DNA of 64,000 nucleotides, from assembly GCA_001189345.1 (NCBI GenBank), contig LFKV01000011.1, forward strand, positions 30,625 to 94,624. Reading direction: 5' to 3'. Positions 40,952 to 52,485 of this stretch are shown piece by piece. Within the stretch, counting starts at the first letter, position 1; each line of letters starts with the position of its first letter. Origin of the DNA: Candidatus Paraburkholderia kirkii. GTDB taxonomy: Bacteria > Pseudomonadota > Gammaproteobacteria > Burkholderiales > Burkholderiaceae. The position numbers and the translations under genes are program-made. Below the pieces are notes generated by a model that ran no database searches, had not been told where the DNA came from, and was given only the letters and a program-made list of their open reading frames with translations.

Positions 40952-41808
40952 TCATTCGGTGAGGTCGATGCCGTGCTGATGCTCCTGTGTCGGTGGCACA
41001 CCAACGTTCTTTGGTGTCGCTCTACTGGCCGGGCGTCCCGGTCCCTGCTGCTTGGGCTGCAGGGCAGTACGGCGACGGTAGCTTTCGACGTTCAGCTCAA
41101 AGATGGTCGAGTGGTGGACCAGCCGGTCGACGGCGGCCACCGTCATGGCCCGGTCGGGGAAAACCTTGTCCCATTCGCCAAACGGCTGGTTGGCCGTTAT
41201 GCAAAGGGAACGGCGCTCATACCTGGCGCTGATGAGCTCGAACAGCACCGACGTCTCTGCCTGATCCTTGCTGACATATGCGAAATCGTCCAGGATGACC
41301 AGGTCGAAGCGATCCAGCCGGTTGACGGCGGACTCCAGCGCGAGCTCGCGGCGCGCGACCTGCAACCGTTGCACGAGGTCGGTAGTGCGAGCGAAGAAGA
41401 CCTTCCAGCCCTTCTCCAGCAGGCTCAGTCCGATCGCCGACGACAGGTACGATTTGCCCCCTCCGCTAGGCCCTAGAAGAATCAGGTTGGTGCCGTTACG
41501 CAACCAGCCGTCGCCCGCGCAAAGCGCCGAGACGTGCGCGCGCGACACCATTGGCACCGCGTCGAAATTGAAGTTCTCCAGTGTCTTGCCCGGCAGCAGC
41601 TTTGCGTCCCTGAGGTGACGTTCGATTCGGCGTCGATCGCGCTCGGCGATCTCGTGTTCGGCCAGCGCCATCGGCAGGCGCGCTGCCGGCCATCCTTCCG
41701 TGTCGGAGCGCTCAGCAAAGCTGGACCAGATCTGCTTGATGGCGGGCAGCCGCAAATCGTTGAGCAGCAGCGACAGGCGGGTGGCGTTGATGTCGAGACC
41801 ATGCCGTC
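40952..41808 (-). pseudogene. istB: IstB-like ATPase helper of IS21, start codon lost
   Basis: The frame carries the AAA+ Walker A LLGPSGGGKSYLSSAIGLSL, Walker B FDLVILDDFAYVSKDQAET and TANQPFGEWDKVFPDRAMTV. The natural start (ATG at about 41804, product beginning with LDINATRLSLLLNDL) is out of frame by one missing base; the next possible start is TTG 41755, about 16 codons in. IstB stimulates IstA transposition, so the element is probably defective. Confidence 0.8.
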
Positions 41809-41809
41809 A

Positions 41810-42941
<1,132 letters not shown>

Positions 42942-43124
42942 CTACATGGAAGAGCTGTTCATACCCGATTTACCGCGACCACCGACAAGGCACCCCGGCA
43001 GCGGGACGGACTCTTCGGCGCGGCGTTGCGGCAGCGGTGGAGGGCGTAGCCCGGAGCCGCTGCCACAACGCCAGTACTCTCATCCTGATTGACGCGCTGC
43101 TCTCATCTTGTTTGACGCGCGGCA

Positions 43125-43262
43125 ATGGTGCCGCGTAACACGCTCTCGCGCTGCACCGTACATCGCCTGCTCAAGGCTCACGGCATCTCACGCATTGCCG
43201 GACCGGATGTCGTGCCCGAGAAGAAGCGCAGCTTCGCGGCCGAACACGCCGGCTCGATCTGG
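43125..43262 (+). pseudogene. Transposase/integrase fragment
   Basis: The 46 open codons include PRNTLSRCTVHRLLKAHGIS and EKKRSFAAEHAGSIWLE, the helix-turn-helix and linker typical of DDE integrase-like transposases (rve type). The catalytic domain is absent; the frame joins the recombinase remnant at about 43263. It lies directly after the IS21 right end. Confidence 0.6.
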
Positions 43263-45042
43263 TTGGAAATAAACCGCTTGCCCCAGCCGGAGGCGCGCCC
43301 CTGACGATTAAGCTGCTCTGTCGTTTCACTCTCGGTGTACTCGTTGAGAAGCCGGTCCATTTCGGCGATGACTGCGCGAGGGGTTTGCCGTAATATCCAC
43401 GCTGGCTTGGACAGCGGCACATGTAGCGTATGCGTGGCGCCGCCATTAAAGCGGACCTGAACGCAAATGTCTGCACCCTTGAGCAAAGTCACATCAGCAA
43501 TGAGCAGCCGCGCCATGCGCTTTCGCTCGCAATCAGGTGTGCGCGGATCGTTCCAGAGACGAGGGAAGTCTCTCGCGAGCGTCATGATGCTTGCGCGCTG
43601 TTTATCGTTAAGTCCTGCGCGATCAGCTTCGCGCTGCTTTTCGTAGTGATCCTGAGCTTCGGTGAGAGCACGTAGCGCCTGATTCCATTCCGATTCAAGC
43701 GAATCCGCGACCAGCCGATTCGCGGGATCCACCTGCATATAGCGGCGCCACGCCAGATCGGCCTCGTAGCGTGCTCGTTCAAACTCCTGGCGGTGCAGTC
43801 GGTCGCGCTCGTCAGAGCGGTTCTCAAGTTCTTCCTGTACTGCAAGCGCGACCCCAAGTGTGACTGGCGTGACAGTTTCCACGAGCAACCTGCCGACGGC
43901 CTCGTCAAGCTCTCCACCGCGAACATGCTGGCACACCGGCCGCCCAAGTTTGATGCTGTGGCGCTGGCACATGTAGTCCGGTATCCTGCGTGTACCTTGG
44001 ACGTGATAGCGCACTGTCATCCGCTCACCGCATTGGCACATATCGCGAGGCCTTGCAACAGCGCCGGCCCCTCACGCGGCGCTCCCTTTTCCCGATCCAT
44101 GCCCAGTGCGTGGGCATTCTCCCGCAACACCTGAACATTCTGTTCGAACTCTTCCTAGCTTACATAGGCCTCGTGGGCGTCGGGGATCAGCGATACCCAT
44201 TCCTCAGAGGGCAGCCGGGCGCAGACCTTCTGCCCGTCGGGATGATTGCGATAGCGCGTGCGCCCGAAGCAGTACGCACCTGCGTACCGCGGTGATGCAG
44301 AACCCACAGTACGCGTGAGTGCTCGAGCTCGCTCCACAGCACATCATCTTTGCGTCCTCCGTGGTGGACCCGATGCGGGAACAGAAGGCCCTGCTTACGG
44401 AAGGCCTTGACAGTTGCTGTGGCCGAACCGGTGCGCCGAAACGTGCGGAAGAGATGCCGGATGCTGTGCGTCGGAATCCAGACGCACGCGCGATTCCGTG
44501 TCGTAGACAAAGCCGATGGGCAACCGCATCTCCAGCTCTCCTCGACGTGCCTTATTGAGGATGCCGCCGCGCAGTCGTGCCCGCATGACGTGCAACTCGG
44601 CCTTGCTCATCGTGCCCTTCAGGCCGAGCAGCAATCGATCATTGAAGTGCGCAGGATCGTAGACGCCATCCTCGTCGAGGATCAGACAGTCGGCCAGTGC
44701 GCAAATCTCCAGTAGCCGATGCCAGTCGGTGGAGTTGCGCGCCAGGCGCGACACCTCGAGCCCCATCACAATCCCGGCACGGCCCAGGCTTACCTCTGCG
44801 ACCAGGCGCTGGAACCCTTGGCGATCAACCGAGGACGCGCCAGACAGGCCGAGGTCCGAGTCGATGACGACCACCTGATCAGTTTGCCATCCGAGGGCGA
44901 TCGCGCGCTGTCGCAGGTTGTACTGGCGCTCGGTGCTCTCGGTATTCTCAAACAGCTGTCGCAACGTAGACTGCCTGACATACAGGTAGGCGTTTCTTTT
45001 CAGATGTCGGGCCTGAACTTTCGCGTGCGTCTGATCGGTCAT
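43263..45042 (-). pseudogene. Large serine recombinase, frameshifted with an amber codon
   Basis: The ATG at 45042 opens a resolvase/invertase domain with the catalytic serine in YLYVRQSTLRQLFENTES, then GLEVSRLARNSTDWHRLLEI, a recombinase domain, and a C-terminal zinc-ribbon/coiled-coil part (CQCGERMTVRYHVQGTRRIP and CERKRMARLLIADVTLLKGA). It is broken at about 44480 and 44290 and by TAG at 44155-44157 (expected TGG). The 3' end is cut near 43263. Its start overlaps the stop of the upstream frame as ATGA, so the two formed a small mobile or inversion module. Confidence 0.8.
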
Positions 45043-45533
45043 GCCATCACCTCCGCTGTCGCAATTGCCATCGTCGCCACGACGGCGACCAGGTTCTGTT
45101 CGAGACTGGCAGGCAGATTCAGCCCGCCCGGCCACGCGACCGATAATGGACTAAACGGAAACGCGTCGGTCACAGACTTCCTCCAGACTGCCATGCCTTT
45201 GAACATGAACAGCGCACGGCCTCGCATCAGCGTCGGACCGCCTCCGCCTGGCTCGAGAGCCTCCTGCCGCAAGATCTCGTAGCTTCGGCTCAGGGACTGG
45301 GTATCGCGGGCCGTTACGGGAGGATTTACCGCAGTTTTTTTCAAACGCGCCAGGGCGCGTTCCACGGTGCGTCGATGAACCACCAGGCCAAACTGTTCCG
45401 CAATCAGATCAACCAGCTCCTGCACGTCCGGCCCAGCGTGAGTCGCGCACGCTTCTTCGATGAAGCGCATCACCTCATCGGTAATCAGACGCACGAAGGC
45501 CCGAAACCGGCAAGCGGATGACTTACCGCGCAC
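45039..45533 (-). CDS. Helix-turn-helix partner frame of the serine recombinase
   Basis: 164 codons. Residues 20-60 (EVMRFIEEACATHAGPDVQE, FGLVVHRRTVERALARLKK) look like a homeodomain-like DNA-binding helix-turn-helix. The C-terminal half (RSYEILRQEALE, ALFMFKGMAVWRKSVTDAF) has a hydrophobic stretch of unknown role. The stop overlaps the recombinase start (ATGA). I recall similar frames upstream of serine recombinases in other Burkholderiales, but I cannot give a verified function. Confidence 0.55.
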   Translation of the reverse strand: MRGKSSACRFRAFVRLITDEVMRFIEEACATHAGPDVQELVDLIAEQFGLVVHRRTVERALARLKKTAVNPPVTARDTQSLSRSYEILRQEALEPGGGGPTLMRGRALFMFKGMAVWRKSVTDAFPFSPLSVAWPGGLNLPASLEQNLVAVVATMAIATAEVMA

Positions 45534-45537
45534 GCCA

Positions 45538-45708
45538 ATGCTGTCGGAACTCTCCGACGAGGCGGCCGCGCAGATCCAGCACCTGCTCTCGAAATGGTTC
45601 CTGTGGTTCAGCGCCGCGTATCGTGAGCCGATCCGGCGCTACTACGAACCGTGGTCCATGCCCTCGCGCAGGCCACCACCGCGTCATCGCATCGATGACC
45701 CGTTCTGA
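45538..45708 (+). CDS. Small IS-associated hypothetical protein
   Basis: 56 codons from ATG 45538: MLSELSDEAAAQIQHLLSKW and AYREPIRRYYEPW, ending RIDDPF. The composition is natural and helical. Very similar short frames accompany mobile elements in Burkholderia, as I recall. It is divergent from the recombinase module by 4 bp. No function known. Confidence 0.45.
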   Translation: MLSELSDEAAAQIQHLLSKWFLWFSAAYREPIRRYYEPWSMPSRRPPPRHRIDDPF

Positions 45709-45899
45709 GCAACAGCCCCGGCGAGCCCGGGACTGTTTGCATGGTGGGCGATGCATCGACCGCGCGACGATGCATCCATGGTCCTGACCTGCATCGCGCG
45801 TTCGCCAAGGAAGTCCTTCCCCTTACCGATCCCGCGACGGAGCTTACCGTCTCACCTCGAATAGCGCGAGATACCGCTCCTCATTCCGCGCGCGACGTA

Positions 45900-46226
45900 A
45901 CACGCGACGCTTCCGCCCGAGTATCAGTACGCGGTCGGGCCGTACGCCGACTACTCCAGACCTATCCGTATCCCTATCCCTACTACCCGCCCTACGCCGC
46001 TTATCCGGCGTACTACGGCTACGGCTATCCGGCGGTCTCATTCGGCTTCGGCTACTGGGGCGGCGGTTGCTGCTGGGGGCACGGCTGGCACGGCGGCGGA
46101 TGGCACGGCAACGGCTGGCATGGCGGCGGATGGCACGGCGGCGGCGGTGGCTGGCACGGGGACGGCAGCAGCTGGCAAGACGGCGGAGGCTGGCATGGCG
46201 GGGGCGGCGGCGGTCACGGGCATTGA
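45900..46226 (+). pseudogene. Remnant of a Tyr/Pro- and Gly/Trp/His-rich envelope protein
   Basis: One frame reads TLPPEYQYAVGPYADYSRP up to about 45960, and another continues YPYPYYPPYAAYPAYYGYGY and then a tail of WHGGG/WHGNG repeats to the stop at 46224-46226. The switch marks a frameshift near 45958. The N-terminus and any signal peptide are missing. The tail resembles that of Slp-like outer-membrane lipoproteins of Burkholderia, a tentative assignment. Confidence 0.45.
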
Positions 46227-46376
46227 AGCCGGCGCCCACCGCCGGTGTTACATCAATCAAGACGATGCGCCGGTTTTTTCGCCTTCGCATAACATCGCTG
46301 CAACATTTTCCGATCGGTACGGACGCGCACGCAGAAATCGCGCGATCGTGCGCTCGCGCACTTTCCTTTCCCGACA

Positions 46377-46619
46377 ATGACTTGGCGGATTTTGCCAGAC
46401 CATTGGCATGCTTCTGGCTCAGCATCTCCCCTATTTGCCGGGGCGTGGGTAACCGACGTTGCGGACGTTCCGTCTTCAGGGGATCGGACATTCTGGCCTT
46501 CGTGTTTTTTTCTGCTCTGGATGCTTGCCTCGCTCGGCCTGCTGACCATCTGGGTGTTCCGTCGGACGCCTGTCGCCGGCCGCGAGGAACGCGCGCCCGG
46601 CGTCATCGCGGAAGGCTGA
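46377..46619 (+). CDS. Possible small inner-membrane protein
   Basis: 80 codons. Only the second half looks convincing: one membrane segment (FWPSCFFLLWMLASLGLLTI) followed by a basic tail. The first half has no recognisable feature, and no ribosome-binding site stands out. It may be a remnant. Confidence 0.3.
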   Translation: MTWRILPDHWHASGSASPLFAGAWVTDVADVPSSGDRTFWPSCFFLLWMLASLGLLTIWVFRRTPVAGREERAPGVIAEG

Positions 46620-46868
46620 CCGCCCCAATCATTCCTTACGCCGTTCATACAACGGCAACGCGCCGCGTCCCGTCACGCCCGCGCAGGAACCGCGTGCGGC
46701 AATGATGGGGCATTCACGCCTTGACGCAGGCCGTTCGCGCCCTATTCTTAGTGTGCGCGTTATGTGTCCGCTTAAGCCTGCGGACGCCTGCTGCTGCAAC
46801 ATCGAACTCCACGCGCATCGCGGCTCGCTTCCCGCCGCTTCCGCTCAAGACAGAAAAAAGAAGACCCG

Positions 46869-48250
46869 ATGTTCCATCAGCTGCTGACCCCGATCGCCGA
46901 TTCCCTCTTCCTTTCCTTCGTCGCCGCGCTACCAATCGTCCTCGTGCTCGTGCTGCTCGGCTGGGCGCGCCGCTGGTCGACAACCTGCCGAACGACCGGC
47001 GCATCGTGCTCGTCGTGATCGGTTTCTCGTTCGGCGCGCTGCTCGAAGGCATCTCGGGCTTCGGCACGCCGATCGCCATCACGAGCTCGCTCCTGATCCT
47101 GCTCGGCTTCCCGATGCTCGAGGCGCTCACCTTCACGCTGATCTTCAACACCGCGCCGGTCACGTTCGGCGTGCCGATCACCGTGCTCGGCGCTGTCACG
47201 CACCTGCCGACCGACGCCCTCGCGAAAATGGTCGGCCGCCAGCTGCCGCTCTTCGCGTTCTTCCTGCCGTTCTACGTGATCGGCGTCTATGCGGGCTTTC
47301 GCAACATGATGCGCATCTGGCCCGTGCTCCTCGTCTCGGGCGGCGCGTTCGCGCTCACGCAATTCGCGACGTCGAACTACATCAGCTATGCGCTGACCGA
47401 CGTGCTCTCGTCGCTGGTCTCGCTGATCCTCACGATTGCGTTCCTGCGCGTGTGGAAGCCCGTCGCGGACGAGCGCTTCGCCGTAAACGTCGATCGCCTC
47501 GCCGACACGCGCGCGACGCTTCCGGGCATCCAGGGCTGGTTCCCGTGGATCGTCGTGTCGGTGGTCGTGATCGTGTGGACGGTGCTCAAGATCTTCATAA
47601 TCGGCGACGTCAAGATCGCGTGGCCGGGACTCGACAAGGCCGTCTACATCACGCTGTACAAGCAGCCCTATGGCGCGATCTGGGACTTCCAGCCGCTTGC
47701 GACCGGCACCGCGATCCTCGTCGCCTCGATCATCACCGCGCTCATGGTGAAGCTGCCCGCGCGCGAGTACGGCGCGGCGATCGTGGATACGTGGGTGCAG
47801 ACGCGCATCGCGATTCTGACGGTGGCGACGATCGTCGGCCTCGCGTATCTGATGAACTACTCGGGCATGAACTACACGCTGGGCCTGGGCGTCGCGTCCG
47901 TCGGACCGTTCTTCCCGCTCGTGTCCGCGTTCCTCGGCTGGGTCGCGGTGTTCCTTTCCGGCAGCGACACCTCGGGCAACGCGCTCTTCGGCAACCTGCA
48001 GGTGGTGGCGGCCAACCAGCTCAACCTCAATCCGGTGCTGATGACGGCCACCAATTCGTCCGGCGGCGTGATGGGCAAGATGATCTCGCCGCAGAATATC
48101 TCGACCGGCGTGGCCACGACCGAGCTGAAAGGCAAGGAAAGGCTCGTCTTCGCGCGCACGTTCTGGCATTCGATCTTCCTCACGATCCTGCTCGGCGTGC
48201 TCGTGTGGCTGCAGCAGAACGTGCTGACCTGGATGATTCCGCCGCATTGA
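46869..48250 (+). pseudogene. lldP: L-lactate permease, internally deleted and frameshifted
   Basis: ATG 46869 starts the typical LldP N-terminus (FHQLLTPIADSLFLSFVAAL, PIVLVLVLLGWARR). At about 46965-46980 the sequence jumps directly to DNLPNDRRIVLVVIGFSFGA in another frame, so roughly 85 residues of the normal protein are deleted. The remaining two thirds (GISGFGTPIAITSSLLILLG, SGSDTSGNALFGNLQVVAAN, MTATNSSGGVMGKMISPQNI) are open to 48250. LldP is a proton-lactate symporter. The lutAB genes at 34.7-36.9 kb are also dead. Confidence 0.88.
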
Positions 48251-48365
48251 TGTCGCAACCGGTATCCCGCTTCTTGCGCTCTCTTCCGGCGGGGGCGTTC
48301 TGGGGTCGCGGACGCGGTGCTAACATGCGCGGACTTTCGATGAGCATTCCAGAGTCCGCCTCGCC

Positions 48366-49055
48366 ATGTCGCCCGCCAACCTGCTACAACTGATCGTGCT
48401 CGCCGCCCTGTGGGGCGCGTCGTTTCCCTTCATCCGGGTGGGCGTCGCCGAGTTTGGCGTCGCGCCGCTGATGGTCTTGCGCGTCGGCATCGGCGCGGTG
48501 TTTCTCTGGTGGCGATGCTGCTCGCGCGCCGTCCGCTCGTCGCCACCGCCGCGACCCTGCGCACACGCTGGCTGCCGTTGCTTGTGGTCGGCATTCTCAA
48601 CTCCGCCGCGCCGTTCTGTCTCTTCGCCTATGAGGAGCTGACGCTTTCGGCCGGCGCCACGTCCGTCATCAACGCGACGACTCCGCTGTGGGGCGCGCTC
48701 GTCGCGTATCTGTGGCTCAGGGACCGCCTCACGACCGCGCGCACGATCGCGCTGGCGATCGGCATGGCGATCGGTTTCGCGGGCGTGCTCGTGCTCGTAT
48801 GGAATCAGGTCGCGCCCGCGCAGGCCGGCTCCGATGCGGCGCTGCCCGTGCAGGGCCTGCTCGCGGCGGCCGCGGCCCTAGCGGCATCGGCACTCTATGG
48901 CGTCGCCGGTAACTTCGCGAAACGATATCTGATGGACGTCGACGCGCTGACCAACGCCGCCGGCAGCATGCTCGGCGCGACATTCACGCTCGCCCCGGTC
49001 GCGATGCTCACGTGGCCCGCCGCGCCCGTTTCCGCGCATGCTTGGGGCGCGGTGC
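48366..49055 (+). pseudogene. EamA/DMT-family transporter, frameshifted and truncated by an IS630 fragment
   Basis: Ten-helix drug/metabolite transporter type: NLLQLIVLAALWGASFPFIR, EELTLSAGATSVINATTPLW, IGMAIGFAGVLVLVWNQVAP, ALYGVAGNFAKRYL. There is one frameshift at about 48508. The protein stops at about 49055, within helix 8, where IS630 DNA begins. The last two or three helices are missing. Substrate unknown. Confidence 0.8.
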
Positions 49056-49333
49056 TCGCGCTTCATCGCACGCTGGTCGGGGCGCTTCCTCAGCGAGCGA
49101 CTAGCCGGCATGTACGCCCGGCACCGCGGGCGGGCGCCTACGCAGCCACCGGCCAAACTGGAAGCGCGGGTGCTCAAGTGCACCCTCAAGCACAAACCCG
49201 CCGACGGTTCGACACACTGGAGTAGCTACAAGCTCGCAGCAGAACTCGGCGACGTATCGGTCTCGGCCGTGCAGCGCATCTGGCGCAAGCACGGCATCAA
49301 GCCGCAGCAGTTGGAGCGGCACATGGTCTCCAA
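49056..49333 (+). mobile_element. Internal fragment of the IS630 element
   Basis: 278 bp essentially identical to bases 18847-19124 of the IS630 transposase gene (RFIARWSGRFLSERLAGMYA to QQLERHMVS). It has neither inverted repeat, so it is a leftover from deletions on both sides. It joins a truncated EamA gene to a truncated aidB gene. Confidence 0.9.
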
Positions 49334-49762
49334 GCTGTCCGTGAAGGTAGTAGCCGGCGCAGCGCGCGCCATCGCGCCGGCGCGCGCGGACGGCTCGAAC
49401 GGCAACGCATGCAGACCCTCGTGCCGCAGGCGCCGCAGCAGTTCATGCCAGGCCGGATGGAATTCCAGCGCATCGATCCGTTCGCCGCGCGGATTGTGGG
49501 TCGCGAGTTCCGGTTCATGCTGGTTGGCGAGATCCGCCAGCGCGACGACATCCGGCTGGGTCAAAGCCATTCCGTCGCGCGAGAGCGCCTCGGCATGCCA
49601 TTGCGCGCCCTCGCGCCAGAAGGCCGCCGCCAGGGCGTGATCGAAGGCGAAGGCGTCGTAGCCGACCAGCGGCTCCACCTGATTCGTGACTTCATGTGTC
49701 TGCCCGAACGGGCGACCAGCGGGACTGGCGGGGTCGGATAGAGCGGGCGAGGACGAGGGCAT
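49334..49762 (-). pseudogene. aidB: AidB-like acyl-CoA dehydrogenase, N-terminal fragment
   Basis: From ATG 49762 the roughly 140 residues match the N-terminal domain of AidB-type (isovaleryl-CoA-dehydrogenase-like) flavoproteins: THEVTNQVEPLVGYDAFAFD, ALADLANQHEPELATHNPRG, LEFHPAWHELLRRLRHEGLH. AidB binds DNA and is part of the adaptive alkylation response. The gene is cut at 49334 by the IS630 fragment, losing about three quarters of the protein and the flavin site. Confidence 0.8.
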
Positions 49763-50077
49763 CGTCGGTCTCCTTCTTTGCGCCACGAACCGGGCCGGAC
49801 TGGGCATCACCCTGTCGGGCGAGCGCAACAGCCGCTTCCGGCCTTGCGGGCGTCATCTCGAATTCAAGAATCATAGGCCGGGCGGTGGTCCGGCGGTAGA
49901 GGCGCCGCTCTTTTCGGAATCGCCCATGCATTTCCGATGCGCAGTCCTAAAGCGCCGGCGCCTGAGACTAATTCGATTGTTCGTTCCTTCCCGATGACGT
50001 GCAAGGAGCCCGAACCTATATAATCGCCCCGGCCTATTTCGGCGGACGCAAGTTCGCTTTTCAAGGAAGCATTCTCA
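49763..50077. other. Divergent intergenic region
   Basis: About 315 bp upstream of both the aidB fragment and the DUF937 gene. A TATAAT box at about 50018-50023 faces the DUF937 gene. No gene seen. Confidence 0.45.
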
Positions 50078-51350
50078 ATGAACATCAACCTCAATCAGCT
50101 GGTGCAAGGCGCTTTGACCGAGAGCGTTCTGCAGCATCTCGCCGGCCGCATCGGCTGCGCTCCGGAGTCCGCCAAGCGCGTGGTCTCGCTCTGCGGGCCG
50201 ACGCTCATCGGCGCCATGATGAACAAGGCGTCTTCGCTCGAAGGCGCGCGCAGCCTTTTCGCGACTGTCATGTCGCCCGCCACGAATGCGCTGATCGCCG
50301 AAGAATTGTCACATTTCGTCGTGCAGGACGCAGGCTTCAGGACGTTCGTCGAGAACGGCGCGAAGCTGGATCAGGCGGTCGCCTCGCACGAGAGCCTCAA
50401 CGTGCTCGCCGAGCGCATCGCCGAATACACGGACGGGCGTCGCGGCGAGCGCTACCCGCACGCTCGCCGGCGTGGTCTGCGCGACGATGCTGGGCGTGCT
50501 CAAGCGTCATCTGTCGCAGCACAACGGCGGCCCGGACCAGCTTCCCGCGCTGCTCGGCCATCAGTTGCCGGTGGTGCGCACGAACATGACCGACGCGTTC
50601 GCCCGGGCGCTCGGTCTCGGCTCGGTCGGCGCGTTTCTGGCGGGCGTCGCGTCGCGGCTGAAGGCGGTTTCGGCGCATCTCGAGCATCCGGTGACGCAGG
50701 AGGCCGCCGAATTCCCGCTGCAGTCGGAGACGCCCGCCGCCGGACAACCGGAGGAGAAGGAAAACGCGTACCGGAAGAAATGGTGGTGGGTCGCGCTCGT
50801 CGCCGCGCTCGCGCTGCTCGGCCGCGGTTGCTCGACCACGCAATCCGCGACGTCGGAGCAGGAAGCCGCGCCGGCTGCTAAGCCGGAGGCCGCTTCCGGC
50901 CCGGTGGCCGACATGGCCGCTTCGGCGCCGGTCGAGGCTTCGGCGCCCGTCGCCGCGCCCGCCGCCGACTCGGCGATGTCCTTTCTCGTCGACGCGTCCG
51001 GCGTTCCCACCCTGACCGCCACGGTCGGCAGTGAGGCAGAGAAGCAGCGCCTGATCGACGTCCTGGCCGCGAAGCTCGGCGTGGACAGGTTCCATGCGGA
51101 CGTGTCGGTCGACCCGGATACGAAGCCCGCGGCGTGGCCCGGCAAGCTCGATGAACTGTTGCCTGTCATGGCGCTGCCGGGCGCGCAGGTGCGTGTTGCG
51201 GGTGAGCAGGTCGATCTGGGCGGCCGCGCGGCCGATGCGACGCTCGGCTGGACGGACAAGCTGAAAGCCGCATTCGGCGACGGCTGGACGATCACCGCGA
51301 GCGGCACAGCCACCGCCCAAGCCCCATCCGGCGCTGGCGCGGCCGGCGCC
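50078..51350 (+). pseudogene. DUF937/BON-like membrane protein, frameshifted and fused to a LysR remnant
   Basis: The N-terminal domain (NINLNQLVQGALTESVLQHL, AKRVVSLCGPTLIGAMMNKA) is a DUF937 helical domain. After a shift at about 50440 come a single membrane helix (KKWWWVALVAALALLGRGCS), an Ala/Pro-rich linker and a BON-like domain (LVDASGVPTLTATVGSEAEK, LPGAQVRVAGEQVDLGG). At about 51345 the frame runs into antisense LysR sequence, so the normal C-terminus (often an OmpA-type domain) is lost. Confidence 0.65.
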
Positions 51351-51945
51351 TGCGCGGCCATGAAATCCCAATGCCCGCTGCGGCCGACGATCGTCGGCGC
51401 GAAACCCGCCTCCCGGCAGGCGTTGAGCACGACGTCGTTCAGCGCGAGGCTCTCGCCGTAGAACACGAACGGCTCGGCGGCGAGATCTGTGAGCGCGACC
51501 TCGCGCGCTTCGTCCCAGCGCGAGCCTTTCGGCGCGACGAGCCACAGAAGCTGCCGGCTGACGGGCAGAACATCGATCATTTTTCGCTATCGACGGGCTG
51601 CAGCACGCCGCCCAGCTCCAGTTCGCCGTCGATGAGCGCCGCCTCGATCGCCTTCGAGCCGCGTTCGAACAACTTGAGCTCGACCTTCGGATAACGGCGC
51701 CGGAACGTGGCGATAGCCGGTGTGAAGAGCGCTCCGCCCATCGGCGGAATGCCGATCGTGAGCGTGCCGCGCCCGAAAGTGCCGAGATCGTTCAGTTCGG
51801 CCTCCAGCCGCGCATGTGCCGCCAGCACCTCCACGCCGCGCTGATAGACGATCTGCCCGACATCGGTGAGCACCATCTGGCGGCCTTCGCGCAGCAGCAG
51901 CGGCGAGCCGACCTCGTCCTCCAGCGGAATGATTTGGATAAGGTT
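51351..51945 (-). pseudogene. LysR-family regulator fragment
   Basis: The piece starts inside the helix-turn-helix (SPLLLREGRQMVLTDVGQIV) and keeps most of the effector domain (FGRGTLTIGIPPMGGALFTP, LWLVAPKGSRWDEAREVALT, GRSGHWDFMAAQ). The first roughly 45 residues and the C-terminus are absent, and a one-base loss in AAAAA at about 51580 splits the frame. It is divergent from cidA, the normal position of the CidR regulator, so it was probably that regulator. Confidence 0.75.
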
Positions 51946-52031
51946 AAGTCATTTTTATATGCGAAGCGCGCCCATATACTCGGACTAGATGTTAACCCTA
52001 ATCATTGACTTCAACCGCAGAAGAGTGCGCC

Positions 52032-52475
52032 ATGTCCGCCGCCCTCACGACCAGAACGCACACCGCGAACACTCGCGCGGCGCTCGGCCGCTTCTTGCGC
52101 GTCGCGCTCGCTGGCATCTGGGTCGCGGCGGACTTCGTCGCGCGCAGGCTGGCGCTGCCCGTGCCGGGCGGCGTGATCGGGCTCGTCGTCCTGCTCGCGC
52201 TGCTGGTCTGCGGCGGCGTCGCGCCGCGCTGGGTGAAGGCGGGCGCGGACTGGCTGCTTTCCGACATGCTGCTGTTCTTCATTCCGGCGGCGGTGGCGGC
52301 CGTCCAGTACGGCGGCCTTTTCATGGAAGACGGCTAGCGGCTCGCGCTCGTGGTGGTCGCGGGAACGCTGATGGTGATGGTGGCGGTCGCGTTCGCCGTC
52401 GACCGGGCCGCGCGTCTCGAACGTCGTCTCGCGTTGCGCCGCGCGCTCGTGGCGCGGCATGCGGCGCGGGCTTGA
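52032..52475 (+). pseudogene. cidA: CidA/LrgA-family holin-like protein, single amber codon
   Basis: 147 codons including the amber. The frame (VALAGIWVAADFVARRLALP, PGGVIGLVVLLALLVCGGVA, SDMLLFFIPAAVAAVQYGG) is broken only by TAG at 52335-52337, where TGG is expected (MEDG-W-RLALVVV). The rest (ALVVVAGTLMVMVAVAFAVD) continues unshifted to TGA 52473-52475. CidA is a small membrane protein of a murein-hydrolase/acetate-transport pair with CidB. Confidence 0.85.
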
Positions 52476-52485
52476 GCGAGCCGGC

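Noticed and set aside
46080..46215. Short regular repeats that might be a CRISPR array
   Set aside because: They are in-frame codon repeats for WHGGG/WHGNG in a low-complexity protein tail, with no spacers.
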